From contig NZ_CP137642.1 of assembly GCF_033472595.1 (NCBI RefSeq), forward strand, positions 1,783,384-1,847,383: a stretch of 64,000 nucleotides of DNA. The letters run 5' to 3'. Below, piece by piece: positions 54,675 to 63,962 of this stretch. This DNA is from Methanoculleus receptaculi (GTDB lineage Archaea; Halobacteriota; Methanomicrobia; Methanomicrobiales; Methanoculleaceae). Both the position numbers and the translations under genes were made by a program. How positions within the stretch are numbered: the first letter of the stretch is position 1; each line of letters opens with the position of its first letter. The notes under the pieces are model-generated. The model was not told the origin of the DNA, made no database searches, and worked only from the letters and a program-made list of their open reading frames with translations.

Positions 54675-55281
54675 ATGATCGACTCCGGCACCACGGCCTT
54701 TATCCTCATATGCACGGCACTGGTCATGCTGATGACACCGGCTGTGGGGCTCTTCTACGGCGGACTTGTCAGAAGGAAGAACTTCATATCGATGATAGCC
54801 CTTGCGTTCATCGCATTCGCCCTGGTCAGCATCCAGTGGATCGTCTGCGGCTACAGCCTCGCGTTCGGCACCGATATCGGCGGACTGATCGGGGGTCCGG
54901 ACCATATCTTCCTGCAGGGCGTCGGGATTGAGGGTGACGGTATCCCTGACCTCCTCTTCGTGGTCTTCCAGATGGTCTTTGCGGGCCTTGCGCTTGCAAT
55001 CGTGACCTCCGGGGTTGCAGAGCGGATAAAGATCAGTTCGTTCATAGTATTCGGCCTGCTCTGGACCACGCTGGTCTACGACCCTCTCGCCCACTGGGCA
55101 TGGGGCGGTGGATGGGCGGCACAACTCGGTGCGCTCGACTTTGCCGGGGGCACGGTCGTCCATATCTCCTCGGGTTTCTCTGCTCTGGCGCTTGCCCTGA
55201 ACATCGGGAGACGTCTCGGGTTCGGCAGTCACGGCATGGAGCCGAACAACATCCCGATGGTTCTCCTGGGCGGGGGGCTCA
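54675..55281 (+). pseudogene. amt: Ammonium transporter remnant, 5' half
   Basis: About 200 residues of a normal Amt are readable: the start is [25 protein letters not shown] and the last family match is [22 protein letters not shown] precedes the ATG. The reading frame then leaves Amt and ends at 55331. The C-terminal half, with the remaining membrane helices, is missing. The break coincides with the start of a glnB-like match, indicating a deletion. Confidence 0.88.
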
Positions 55282-55470
55282 GAAAGGTATCGCCCTCCGG
55301 TTCAGGGGAAAGACAGTGCCGGTCGACCTGATCCCGAAGTTGAAGATCGAGATGGTCGTAAGGGATGCCGATGTTGAGCGGATCATCGGGATCGTGCGGG
55401 CGCACGCCAGGACCGGCCGGCCCGGCTCTGCAGGGTGCGGACGGACGATGAGGATCCGCCCGAATCCTGA
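55272..55470 (+). pseudogene. glnB: PII protein (GlnB) remnant, 3' half
   Basis: In a different frame from the amt remnant, [20 protein letters not shown] and [20 protein letters not shown], then ARTGRPG, match the second half of a PII signalling protein. A further shift is needed to read the end RVRTDDEDPPES and its stop at 55470, where the loop DGxIFV is missing. So the remnant has at least two lesions: the missing 5' half and an internal deletion. 55471-55614 is empty. Confidence 0.82.
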
Positions 55471-55614
55471 TCCCTCTCGCAGTCCTGAGTGGTTTTGCCA
55501 GGTACCCGCAGGGTCTGCACGCGTAAGGTGCGCCCTCTTCGTCTCAGGGTTGAGGTGCTCCCGCAACAGGACAGTCAGCGGCCAGACCAAGATCGCCCCA
55601 GCCGCTTCAGCGTA

Positions 55615-56034
55615 TCACCCCTCCACCGCATCAAACCATACGGGGTCGGGGCAGTCTGGCCGGCCACCGTAGTTGATCGTGATCTCCTCGCCCTCCCGGA
55701 TGTGGCGGTGAGCATAGATACGGATCTCACCCCGATGAACGTCACAGACGTGGTCAGCGTTCGCGTGGCTGGAGTGATTGTAGAGCGAACCGTATCCAAG
55801 CGCCACCGCAGCAAGTTCCCCCCACTCAAAGTAGTAATCAAAGAGGTGCGTCTTGTCCAGGAGTTCCTGCTCGTCTGCTCCACCAAGCACGATCACCGGG
55901 CAGACCTCGATCACCTCGCCGGCCAGGAGATCCCTGCGGGCGAAGACGCCACGCCCATGGCACTTTGACATAGCGACGTACACAGTATCTGGAGGATAAA
56001 CTACACTCCCCATCTCCACAGCACTATCGGTCAT
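55615..56034 (-). CDS. SET-domain protein methyltransferase
   Basis: A 139-residue SET domain: HGRGVFARRDLLAGEVIEVCP, LGYGSLYNHSSHANADHV with the SAM-site N-H motif, and GEEITINYGGRP. It lacks pre- and post-SET regions. Archaeal SET proteins can methylate lysines in chromatin or other proteins; the target is unknown. Confidence 0.9.
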   Translation of the reverse strand: MTDSAVEMGSVVYPPDTVYVAMSKCHGRGVFARRDLLAGEVIEVCPVIVLGGADEQELLDKTHLFDYYFEWGELAAVALGYGSLYNHSSHANADHVCDVHRGEIRIYAHRHIREGEEITINYGGRPDCPDPVWFDAVEG

Positions 56035-56249
56035 GGTATCGCCTGCAGCGTAGTGATGCGATCTCTCTGGTAAAATTGATATGCATCCCCTGCCACCGTG
56101 GACCAGGGATCCAGGCCGGCTTCTCTATCAAACAGCGGTGCAGAGTGCAGCCGCCCCGCGCACCACTCGCAAGAGAGGCCTGTAGAGCGAAAGGATGTTG
56201 TATCCACAAAACCCCATCTCTTACCCTGGAGGAATAGAGGATAGGGGAC

Positions 56250-57155
56250 ATCATCGCAGCGCACGACCTGGAGAAGCGGTTTGGCGACCTGATCGCGGTT
56301 GACCGTGTCTCGTTCAGGGTGAGGGAAGGGGAGGTCTTCGGGTTCCTGGGTCCGAACGGAGCCGGGAAGACCACAACCATGAAGATGATCCAGTGTATCT
56401 CTCCAAAGAGCGGCGGCAACCTCGAGGTCTTTGGCATGGACGTGGACACCCACCCCCGCGAGATCAAGAGCCGTATCGGCGTGGTGCCGCAGGAGAACAA
56501 TCTCGACCCGGATTTCACAGCATACCGGAACCTTCTGGTCTACGCCCGCTATTTTGGTATACCAAAGAGTGTGGCAGAAGAGCGGGCGGAAAGCCTCCTC
56601 GGGTTCATGCACCTTGAGGAGAAGCGGGACGTCCTGATCGAGAAACTCTCGGGCGGGATGAAACGCCGTCTGATCATCGCCCGTGCGCTCGTAAACGAAC
56701 CAGAACTGCTCATCCTCGATGAACCGACCATCGGGCTTGACCCGCAGGCAAGGCACCTGATCTGGGAGACCCTCCGTGGTCTCCGGGCTGAGGGAAACAC
56801 CCTCGTGCTCACAACCCACTACCTGGACGAGGCTGAACGCCTCTGCGACCGCCTGGTGATCATGGATCACGGCAAGATCCTGGTCGAGGGCGCCCCGGCG
56901 GATATCGTCAGCGAGTATGCCGGAAACGAGGTCATAGAGGTCGAGCGGACAGAAAAGACTGCAACCCTTCTGGACGAATTCGGCGTGGCCTACGACCTTG
57001 CCGGCGATCTGCTCCAGATCTTCACCGACCATCGCGCCGACGACCTGGCAGGCGAGTTGCTCGATCTCTGCCGGCACGAGGCGGCGGTCACCGTCCGTCC
57101 GGCAACCCTGGAGGACGTCTTCCTGCGCCTCACGGGTCGGAGCCTGCGGGAGTGA
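56250..57155 (+). CDS. ABC transporter ATP-binding protein
   Basis: A DrrA/CcmA-type ATPase of about 300 residues. Walker A is GPNGAGKTTT, the Q loop is VPQENNLDPD, the signature is LSGGMKRRL and Walker B is LLILDEPTIGLDP. The N-terminal strand and A-loop, AAHDLEKRFGDLIAV, are coded from about 56256, but no ATG, GTG or TTG exists between the TAG at 56235-56237 and GTG 56319. That GTG would remove about 23 residues of conserved domain. A non-canonical ATC or ATA start, or a lost start codon, must be assumed. It partners the permease 8 bases downstream. Confidence 0.85.
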   Translation: MIAAHDLEKRFGDLIAVDRVSFRVREGEVFGFLGPNGAGKTTTMKMIQCISPKSGGNLEVFGMDVDTHPREIKSRIGVVPQENNLDPDFTAYRNLLVYARYFGIPKSVAEERAESLLGFMHLEEKRDVLIEKLSGGMKRRLIIARALVNEPELLILDEPTIGLDPQARHLIWETLRGLRAEGNTLVLTTHYLDEAERLCDRLVIMDHGKILVEGAPADIVSEYAGNEVIEVERTEKTATLLDEFGVAYDLAGDLLQIFTDHRADDLAGELLDLCRHEAAVTVRPATLEDVFLRLTGRSLRE

Positions 57156-57162
57156 GGCGGCG

Positions 57163-57930
57163 ATGTTTGAGTGTATCCAGAGGGTGGGAAGCGTCTGGCA
57201 GAGGAACCTGGAAGCCTTCCTCAGAACATACCGTGTAAACTTCATCCCCCCATTCATCGAACCGCTCCTCTACCTGCTGGCACTGGGGTTCGGGCTCGGG
57301 ACATACATAGAGGCGGTAGATGGCGTCCCCTACCCGGTATTCATCGCACCGGCCCTGGTCTCGATATCGGTGATGAACTCGGCCTTCTACGAGTGCACCT
57401 ACTCCTCGTTTGTCCGTATGTACTACCAGAAGACGTTTGACGCCATCATCGCAACACCGGTCAGCATCGACGAGGTGATCGCGGGAGAGATGATCTGGGG
57501 CGCCACAAGAGGCGTTATCTACGCCGGGCTGATGCTCCCGGTGCTCATACTCTTCGGTGTTGCCGCCATGCCCTCCTCCCTGCTCCTCATCCCATTCGCG
57601 TTCATTGCAGGACTCCTCTTTGCAGGCATCGCGATGTGTTTCACAGCGATCACCCCGAGCATCGAGACGCTGAACTACCCCTCATTCCTCTTCATCACGC
57701 CGATGTTCCTCTTCTCCGGGACGTTCTTCCCGCTCGACCTTCTCCCGGAGGCTGTCCGCTACTTTGCCCTGGCCGTCCTCCCACTCACTCATGTTGTTGA
57801 GATAAACCGGGCGATAACGCTCGAGGCGGTTTCAGCGGCAAACCTGCTCAACCTTGCCTGGATAGCGGTGGCGACCGCGGTCTTCTGCAGCCTGGCCACC
57901 AGGCTGATGAAGAGGCGGCTTGTAGTTTAG
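57163..57930 (+). CDS. ABC-2 type transporter permease
   Basis: A 255-residue ABC-2 permease with six helices. A cytoplasmic N-terminus (RNLEAFLRTYRVNFIPPFIEPLLY) precedes them, and the family loop PLTHVVEINRAI lies near the end. It would export a lipid or drug with the ATPase. GAGG stands before the ATG. Confidence 0.92.
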   Translation: MFECIQRVGSVWQRNLEAFLRTYRVNFIPPFIEPLLYLLALGFGLGTYIEAVDGVPYPVFIAPALVSISVMNSAFYECTYSSFVRMYYQKTFDAIIATPVSIDEVIAGEMIWGATRGVIYAGLMLPVLILFGVAAMPSSLLLIPFAFIAGLLFAGIAMCFTAITPSIETLNYPSFLFITPMFLFSGTFFPLDLLPEAVRYFALAVLPLTHVVEINRAITLEAVSAANLLNLAWIAVATAVFCSLATRLMKRRLVV

Positions 57931-57948
57931 AGAGGGTCATCAAAAAAA

Positions 57949-58125
57949 TTAAAATCTGGGTTTTCTGTGCTTTGGGAGGCAGTCGCGGCAGTAGACTGGC
58001 CGACCCTCCGTGGGCTTGAAAGGTACTTCACACTCTTTGCCGCAGTCGGAACAGATCGCTTTGTGGTACTCGCGAGGGCGGTCCTGGTACGAACGGGGAC
58101 CCCTGCGGGGGTATCTCTCATCCAT
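57949..58125 (-). CDS. CxxC-x17-CxxC zinc-ribbon protein
   Basis: A 58-residue protein whose cysteines fit the CxxC-x17-CxxC pattern exactly: CSDC, 17 residues, CRDC. The N-terminus is rich in Arg and Pro. Such proteins are predicted to bind nucleic acid. The ATG at 58125 is used; a start in the upstream extension is less likely. Confidence 0.7.
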   Translation of the reverse strand: MDERYPRRGPRSYQDRPREYHKAICSDCGKECEVPFKPTEGRPVYCRDCLPKHRKPRF

Positions 58126-58431
58126 ATGCTTCAACCATGCAGATAGTCTGCACATAACCAGATGACCCTGCCTCCATATATAGATGCAACACTGGCAGTC
58201 CATGGCAACGCATCCATCCTGCGCTTGGGAGTGTGCGAGCGGGATATGCAGCGGAAGATCTCGCTCCTAGAGGGTTATTTCAATGGTGAGAGAGAGTCAT
58301 GGCACAACACTTTTATCGATACTATCCGATCGAATGACCATCCAGGTATGCAGACCAAAACCGTTCTCTTTTGTAAACCGGGAGGATACAGGTCCGATCC
58401 CGGAAAAGAAACCAGGGGATGCTGACCAAGC

Positions 58432-60421
58432 ATGAACGGCGAAGCAAACACCGATGAACCCCCCGATAGCAGGCGCCGGGGCAAACGCCAGGAGAGGAGG
58501 TCGCTTGGCCCCGTCCCGAATCTGGAGAACTACGTGAAGCCTGAGTGGTGGAGGGGTATCTTCAACAACCTCTACCTCAAGACTGATGGCGATGTTGTCG
58601 AAGATCCCCGGATCACCGCGAGCGAGATCGACAGGATCATCCGGCTCCTGCGCCTCCAGCCCGATGATAAGATCCTCGATCTCTGCTGCGGCCAGGGCAG
58701 ACATACCCTGGAACTTGGGCGCAGGGGGTATAGCGCCGAGGGGCTTGACCGCTCGCACTACCTGATCCAGCGCGCGCTCGATCGCAAAGAAAGAAGGAGT
58801 TGCGGTCAGGTTCAGGGAGGGAGATGCACGGAGGCTCCCATACCGCAACGACACCTACGACGTGGCTCTCGTCCTCGGGAACAGCTTTGGCTACTTCGAT
58901 TCCGTTGAGGAGGATATGCAGATCCTCAACGAACTCCGGCGCGTTCTGAAGCCCTGGGGACGGCTGCTGCTGGATGTTGCCGACGGCGGGTATCTCAAAA
59001 CGCACTTCCAGCCGAGGTCGTGGGAGTGGATCGACACCGGGATGTTTGTCTGCCGCGAACGGTCGCTCTCGCTGGATGAACAGCGCCTGATATCCCGCGA
59101 GGTTATCACCGACGTTGAGAAGGGTGTTGTGGCCGACCAGTTTTACGCTGAACGTCTATACACCCCCGATGCGCTCCAGAGACTCCTGGAACGGGCAGGT
59201 TTCTCCGAGATCGCATTCCATGAGATAGCCACCGAGTCAGAGCGCAACCAGGATCTCGGCATGATGGAGCGCCGATACATCGTCACCGCTCAGATACGGA
59301 AAGACTGGTCGACGACGAGGGCAAGAGGACAGGGCAGGACAAAACACGTCGCGGTGCTACTCGGCGATCCGGACAAACCCGATCCCCTGAAACCATCCTG
59401 CGTCTTTGATGACGATGATATCTACACCATCGATCGCATGAAGGCAGCCCTCCGCGAACTGCCGGGCTACCGGTTCACCTACCTCTGCAAGCACGAGACG
59501 CTGATCCGGGATCTCCAGAGGCTGAAAGGACGGGTGGACTATGTTCTCAACCTCTGTGACGAGGGTTTCAACAACGACCCAAGACGGGAACTCCACGTGC
59601 CGGCGCTTCTTGAGATGCTGAACCACCCCTACACAGGGGCCGGGCCGCAGTCGCTCGCGTTCTGCTATGATAAATCGCTCGTACGCGGGATTGCAAAGGA
59701 GATGGGGATACCGGTGCCGGAGGCATGCTTTATCGCGCCGGGTGACCGCACCTACGAGGTCGGGGTGAAGTTCCCGGTGATCGTCAAGCCGAACACGGGC
59801 GACTCCTCATACGGCATCACCGCTGCGAGCATCGCCCATACCATCGAGGAGCTCTCCGATGTCATCAACTCCCTGCGAGCAACGCTCGGCTACGACCGTT
59901 CGCTCCTTGTCGAGGAGTTCCTCACCGGTAAGGATATAAGCGTCGGGATCATCGGGAATCCCCTGGGACCATGCACGGTGCTTCCAATAATCGAGGAGGA
60001 CTACTCCACGCTGCCAGCCGACCTTCCCCGCATATGCGGCTACGAGGCAAAGTGGCTCCCGGACTCTCCCTACTGGAAGATCACGTCGAAACCTGCGGAT
60101 CTACCGGAAGAGACTGAGAAAGTGATCGTGAGATGCTGCATCTCACTCTTCGAACGTCTGGAGTGCCGCGATTACTGCCGGTTCGACTGGCGGCTCGATG
60201 CTCAGGGCAACCCGAAACTCCTGGAGGTCAACCCCAACCCTGGCTGGTGCTGGGACGGCCATCTTGCAAAGATGGCGAAGTATGCGGGTCTCTCATACAG
60301 CAGGATGCTCGGCCGGATCCTGAAATCTGCCGAGGAGCGGTTCGGGATGGAACCGGAGAACGGGGCACGGGGAGAAGAGAGGGCAGAACAGGTGTCGCTT
60401 GATGCCGGGGAGGCGGCCTGA
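58432..60421 (+). CDS. SAM methyltransferase / ATP-grasp (Ddl-like) fusion, frameshifted
   Basis: Two domains are readable across one frame change near 58783. The first frame gives the methyltransferase motif I, ILDLCCGQGRHTLELG. The second frame continues the same domain from AKKEGVAVRFREGDARRLPY and NDTYDVALVLGNSFGYFDS. After residue ~290, an ATP-grasp domain like D-Ala-D-Ala ligase starts at HVAVLLGDPDKPD and ends with LLEVNPNPGWCWDGH. Insertion of one base near 58783 restores a single frame of ~663 codons. The lesion may be a sequencing error or a real mutation; the second ORF could start at an internal codon. The peptide substrate is unknown, since archaea lack murein. Confidence 0.82.
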
Positions 60422-60557
60422 CATCAGGGAGGCAGTTAAATCCATACCCCTGGGGTGTGCCCCGATTTTGATTAACCTATCCCTGGGCGGATTCCAGGGG
60501 GATAGGGGATCAGGATTTTTGAGAGAACCCACTTCCCGGGTTGACAGCAACCATCAG

Positions 60558-60565
60558 TATATAAA
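60558..60565 (+). promoter_or_regulatory. TATA box of nifB
   Basis: TATATAAA is centred about 29 bases before the nifB ATG, which suggests a leaderless or near-leaderless mRNA. An inverted repeat (about 60477-60508) lies further upstream. Confidence 0.55.
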
Positions 60566-60590
60566 CCCCAGGCCACATAGATCATACCAT

Positions 60591-61502
60591 ATGGCCGACG
60601 AGTACCGGACCGCAACGATTGGGGGCAGGGAGGTTCCTTACGACCCGGAGCAACTGCGTAAGATCAGCGAACATCCCTGCTACTCCGATAAAGCATGCCA
60701 TGCATTCGGGCGGTGCCATCTCCCCGTCGCTCCAAGATGCAACATCCAGTGCAACTACTGCATACGCGACTACGATTGCGTTAATGAGAGTCGGCCGGGA
60801 GTGACGAGCAGGGTCCTCACCCCGGAGGAGGGGCTTGACCTGGTCAGGAGAGTCGTCAGGGATTTCCCCTACGTGAAGGTGATCGGCATCGCAGGACCTG
60901 GCGAACCTCTGGCAAACCCCGAGACGTTCGAGACTCTGCGGCTTGTCCACGACGAGTTCCCCCACCTGATAATGTGCATCAGCACGAACGGGCTGCTGCT
61001 CCCGGAGTATATCGAAGAACTCGCGAAGTACGATGTCGGGAACGTTACGGTGACGCTCAACGCCGTAGATCCGGCGATCGGGGAGAAGATCTACTCCTGG
61101 GTCGAGTATGAAGGAAAGAGGCATCACGGCCGCGAGGCGGCCGAACTCCTGCTATCCCAGCAGTTCCGCGGGATCGAGATGGCGGTTGCAAAGAAGATGT
61201 TTGTAAAGATCAACACCGTCTACATCCCCGGGATCAATGACGAACACATCCCGGCAATTGCAAAGAAGGTCGGCGAGATGGGAGCGTTCACCTTCAACGT
61301 CATCCCGCTCATCCCCCAGTACAAGTTCGCTGATATCACCCCCCCGACACCGGCGGAGAAGCGGGAGATGCAGGATAAGTGTGCTCCCTACATCAAGCAG
61401 ATGCGCCACTGCGCCCGTTGCCGGGCGGACGCTATCGGGAAACTCGGCCAGGACGTCCAGTCCTGCGTCTACCAGCAGATGAAGGATGAGAAGACCGAAT
61501 AA
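60591..61502 (+). CDS. nifB: Nitrogenase cofactor biosynthesis radical SAM protein NifB
   Basis: A 303-residue NifB without the C-terminal NifX domain, as in methanogens. The radical SAM cysteines are Cys50, Cys54 and Cys57 (PRCNIQCNYC). HPCYSDKACHAFGR and DCVNESRPGVTS are NifB-specific. It builds the NifB cofactor. No other nif gene is in the window. Upstream frames are not used because the NifB match starts at MADEY. Confidence 0.93.
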   Translation: MADEYRTATIGGREVPYDPEQLRKISEHPCYSDKACHAFGRCHLPVAPRCNIQCNYCIRDYDCVNESRPGVTSRVLTPEEGLDLVRRVVRDFPYVKVIGIAGPGEPLANPETFETLRLVHDEFPHLIMCISTNGLLLPEYIEELAKYDVGNVTVTLNAVDPAIGEKIYSWVEYEGKRHHGREAAELLLSQQFRGIEMAVAKKMFVKINTVYIPGINDEHIPAIAKKVGEMGAFTFNVIPLIPQYKFADITPPTPAEKREMQDKCAPYIKQMRHCARCRADAIGKLGQDVQSCVYQQMKDEKTE

Positions 61503-61529
61503 CCGACTCTTTTTTCCCCGCCGCCGGCC

Positions 61530-62432
61530 ATGAGGACGATCGTTCTCCGGCCTGACAGGCCGTTTAACCTCGACCGTACGCTCTCCTGCGGGCAGGCGTT
61601 CCGCTGGGAGGTGGTGGACGGTTGGTGGAACGGCGTCGTCGGCGAGGAGGCGATCCGGATACGTCAGGACGGCGACCGCCTTATCTTTACCGGTGCGGAT
61701 TCGCGGTTTATCCGCGACTACTTCCGGCTCGACCAGGATCTCCCGTCCATCCTGGCCTCGATAGATCGCGATCCAGTGATCGGCGCTGCCATCCAGGAAT
61801 GCATGGGTCTACGGCTGATCAGGCAACCGCCCTGGGAGTGCCTGGTCTCCTACATCTGCGCCACAAACACAAACATCCCGGCGGTGAAGCGACGGATCGC
61901 GCTTATGGCAGAGCGTTACGGGAGACCGATAGAGAGGCCGGGGGGGAGGGTGTATGCGTTCCCGGAACCGGATGCACTGGCGGAGCTCTCCTGCACGGAT
62001 CTGCGGGAGTGTAAGGTCGGTTACCGGGCGGAGGCGGTCAGGGAGGCCGCCCTGTATGCGGCGGATAACCCGGACTGGGCGGAACGGATCGCCGCCCTCC
62101 CGTTCGAGGAGGCACGAGAAGCGCTGATGCGGTTTAGGGGGGTCGGCCCGAAGGCGGCGGACTGCGTGCTGCTATTTGCGTTTGGATTCTTTGAGGCGTT
62201 CCCGGTCGACGTCTGGATCCACCGGATCATGACAGAGGCATATCTCCCGGAACTTGCCGGAAAGGGATGCACGCCGGCAGTCTACGAACGGATCCGAAAA
62301 TTTGCACAGGAATACTTCGGGGATTATGCCGGGTATGCGCAGGAGTATCTCTACTGCGTTCGCGAGAGTGGGATGCAAAAGATGGTGAAACCCACCTTCC
62401 TGAACCCTGCTACCCGACAAAACTCGCGATAA
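61530..62432 (+). CDS. 8-oxoguanine DNA glycosylase (Ogg1 type)
   Basis: A 300-residue HhH-GPD glycosylase. The N-terminal OGG domain starts RPFNLDRTLSCGQAFRW. The catalytic Lys162 (CKVGYRAEAV) and Asp227 (FPVDVWIHR) are present, as is the helix-hairpin-helix FRGVGPKAADCVLLFAFG. It excises 8-oxoguanine and nicks the strand. Its 3' end overlaps the opposite ABC ATPase gene by 23 bases. Confidence 0.93.
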   Translation: MRTIVLRPDRPFNLDRTLSCGQAFRWEVVDGWWNGVVGEEAIRIRQDGDRLIFTGADSRFIRDYFRLDQDLPSILASIDRDPVIGAAIQECMGLRLIRQPPWECLVSYICATNTNIPAVKRRIALMAERYGRPIERPGGRVYAFPEPDALAELSCTDLRECKVGYRAEAVREAALYAADNPDWAERIAALPFEEAREALMRFRGVGPKAADCVLLFAFGFFEAFPVDVWIHRIMTEAYLPELAGKGCTPAVYERIRKFAQEYFGDYAGYAQEYLYCVRESGMQKMVKPTFLNPATRQNSR

Positions 62433-63120
62433 GCCCGTTCTCTCGCATCCCGAGCACCTCCTCCGGCCTGCCACCAGCAACCAGCCGTCCGTACTCCATG
62501 AGGCAGAGACGGTCGCCAAGTTCCATGGCGTCACGCGGGTTGTGGGTGACAACGATACAGGGGATGCCGGTCTTCCGGATCCGCTCGCGAAGTTCCCTGC
62601 GCGTTGCAGCCCGGGCACGCATATCAACAGCGGCGAGAGGTTCATCAAGCAGGAGTAGATCCGGGTCGAGCACCAGTGCCCTGGCCAGGGCCACACGCTG
62701 TCGCTGCCCTCCCGAGAGGCGGCCGACGTTGACACCTGCGAGTTCGGAGAGGTTCATAGTTTCAAGTTGCTCAGCAACAGCACGTTTGATCTCCGGTTCA
62801 GGCAACTTCCTGCACCGGAGACCGAACGCCACGTTCTCAGCGACAGTCATGTGGGGGAAGAGGGCGTAGGACTGGAATAGATGGCCGATGTTCCGGTTCT
62901 CGGGCGGGACGTTGATCCGCTCCCCGCTTGAGAAGAGGAGACGATCGCTGAGCGTGATCTCGCCCTCGTCGGGCGTGAGGATGCCCGAGATCAGGTTCAG
63001 AACCGTGGATTTGCCCGCGCCGTTCTCCCCCATCATGACCAGCGTCTCACCGGGCTGAACAGAGAGGGCGAGATCCAGGACGAAGTCGCGCAGTGTTCGG
63101 ACAGCACGAAACTCAAGCAT
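62410..63120 (-). CDS. Molybdate/tungstate ABC transporter, ATP-binding subunit
   Basis: A 236-residue ATPase. Walker A is GENGAGKST, the signature is LSGGQRQRV and Walker B is LLLLDEPLAAVD. Its association with a ModB-type permease and a ModA-type binding protein indicates molybdate or tungstate uptake. The ATG overlaps the permease stop (ATGA). It lacks the extra TOBE regulatory domain. Confidence 0.9.
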   Translation of the reverse strand: MLEFRAVRTLRDFVLDLALSVQPGETLVMMGENGAGKSTVLNLISGILTPDEGEITLSDRLLFSSGERINVPPENRNIGHLFQSYALFPHMTVAENVAFGLRCRKLPEPEIKRAVAEQLETMNLSELAGVNVGRLSGGQRQRVALARALVLDPDLLLLDEPLAAVDMRARAATRRELRERIRKTGIPCIVVTHNPRDAMELGDRLCLMEYGRLVAGGRPEEVLGMRENGLIASFVG

Positions 63121-63962
63121 CAGTAGTTCCTCCGGGTGATGACCTTCACCGCGGCGATCACCACAAACGATATCACAACAAGGATGATCGCAAGGCTGAT
63201 TGCTGCATCCAGATCGCCCTGCATCGTTGTGTAGATGGCAAGCGGCATCGTCCGCGTCCTGCCCTGGTAGTTCCCGGCAAACATGATTGTGGCGCCGAAC
63301 TCCCCGAGCGCACGGGCAAACGAGAGTATTGCACCGGAGACAAGCCCGCCCCATGCAAGCGGGATTGTAACCCGGAGGGCGACGGTTGTCGGGGAGGCGC
63401 CAAGCGTCCTTGCTGCATCCTCGTAGTGGCGGTCAACCGCCTCGAAACTCGCCCTTGCCTGTCTGATGTAGAACGGCGAGGCGACAAAGACCTGCGCCAG
63501 AACAACCGCGACGGTGGTGAAGGCAATGGATACACCAAACTCATTGAGATACTGCCCGACCACCCCCCGGCGTCCAAACGCCATCAAGAGCGCGATGCCC
63601 GCCACCGCCGGCGGCAGGACTATCGGGAGATCTGTGAGGGTATCGACGAGCGCCCTCCCGGGGTATTCGTGCCGGGCGTTCAGAAGGGCAAGCGGCGTCC
63701 CGAGAAGGAGAACGATCGCCGTGCTTGCGGTTGCGGTGGTGAGCGAGAGTGAGAGAGCGTCGATCACCACCGGTTCGGCGAGGGAGCGGAAGAAGGCTTC
63801 CGGCGATATCCGCAGGAAGAGTGATACAACCGGCAGCGTGACAAACAGGAGGAACAGCACAAGAAGGGCGGCGGCGAAGAGGGTTTGAAACCCTCTTGAT
63901 AACCGCGCACGCCAGGCGTGCCGCAGCACCTCACGACCCTGCCGGGAGGGGGTCGAATCCAT
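63120..63962 (-). CDS. Molybdate/tungstate ABC transporter, permease subunit
   Basis: A 280-residue permease with six helices and the cytoplasmic EAA loop (DAARTLGASPTTVALRVTIPLAWGG in parts). LPPAVAGIALLMAFG and ALGEFGATIMFAGN are characteristic of ModB/WtpB. It overlaps the binding-protein gene by 32 bases and the ATPase gene by one base. Confidence 0.92.
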   Translation of the reverse strand: MDSTPSRQGREVLRHAWRARLSRGFQTLFAAALLVLFLLFVTLPVVSLFLRISPEAFFRSLAEPVVIDALSLSLTTATASTAIVLLLGTPLALLNARHEYPGRALVDTLTDLPIVLPPAVAGIALLMAFGRRGVVGQYLNEFGVSIAFTTVAVVLAQVFVASPFYIRQARASFEAVDRHYEDAARTLGASPTTVALRVTIPLAWGGLVSGAILSFARALGEFGATIMFAGNYQGRTRTMPLAIYTTMQGDLDAAISLAIILVVISFVVIAAVKVITRRNY

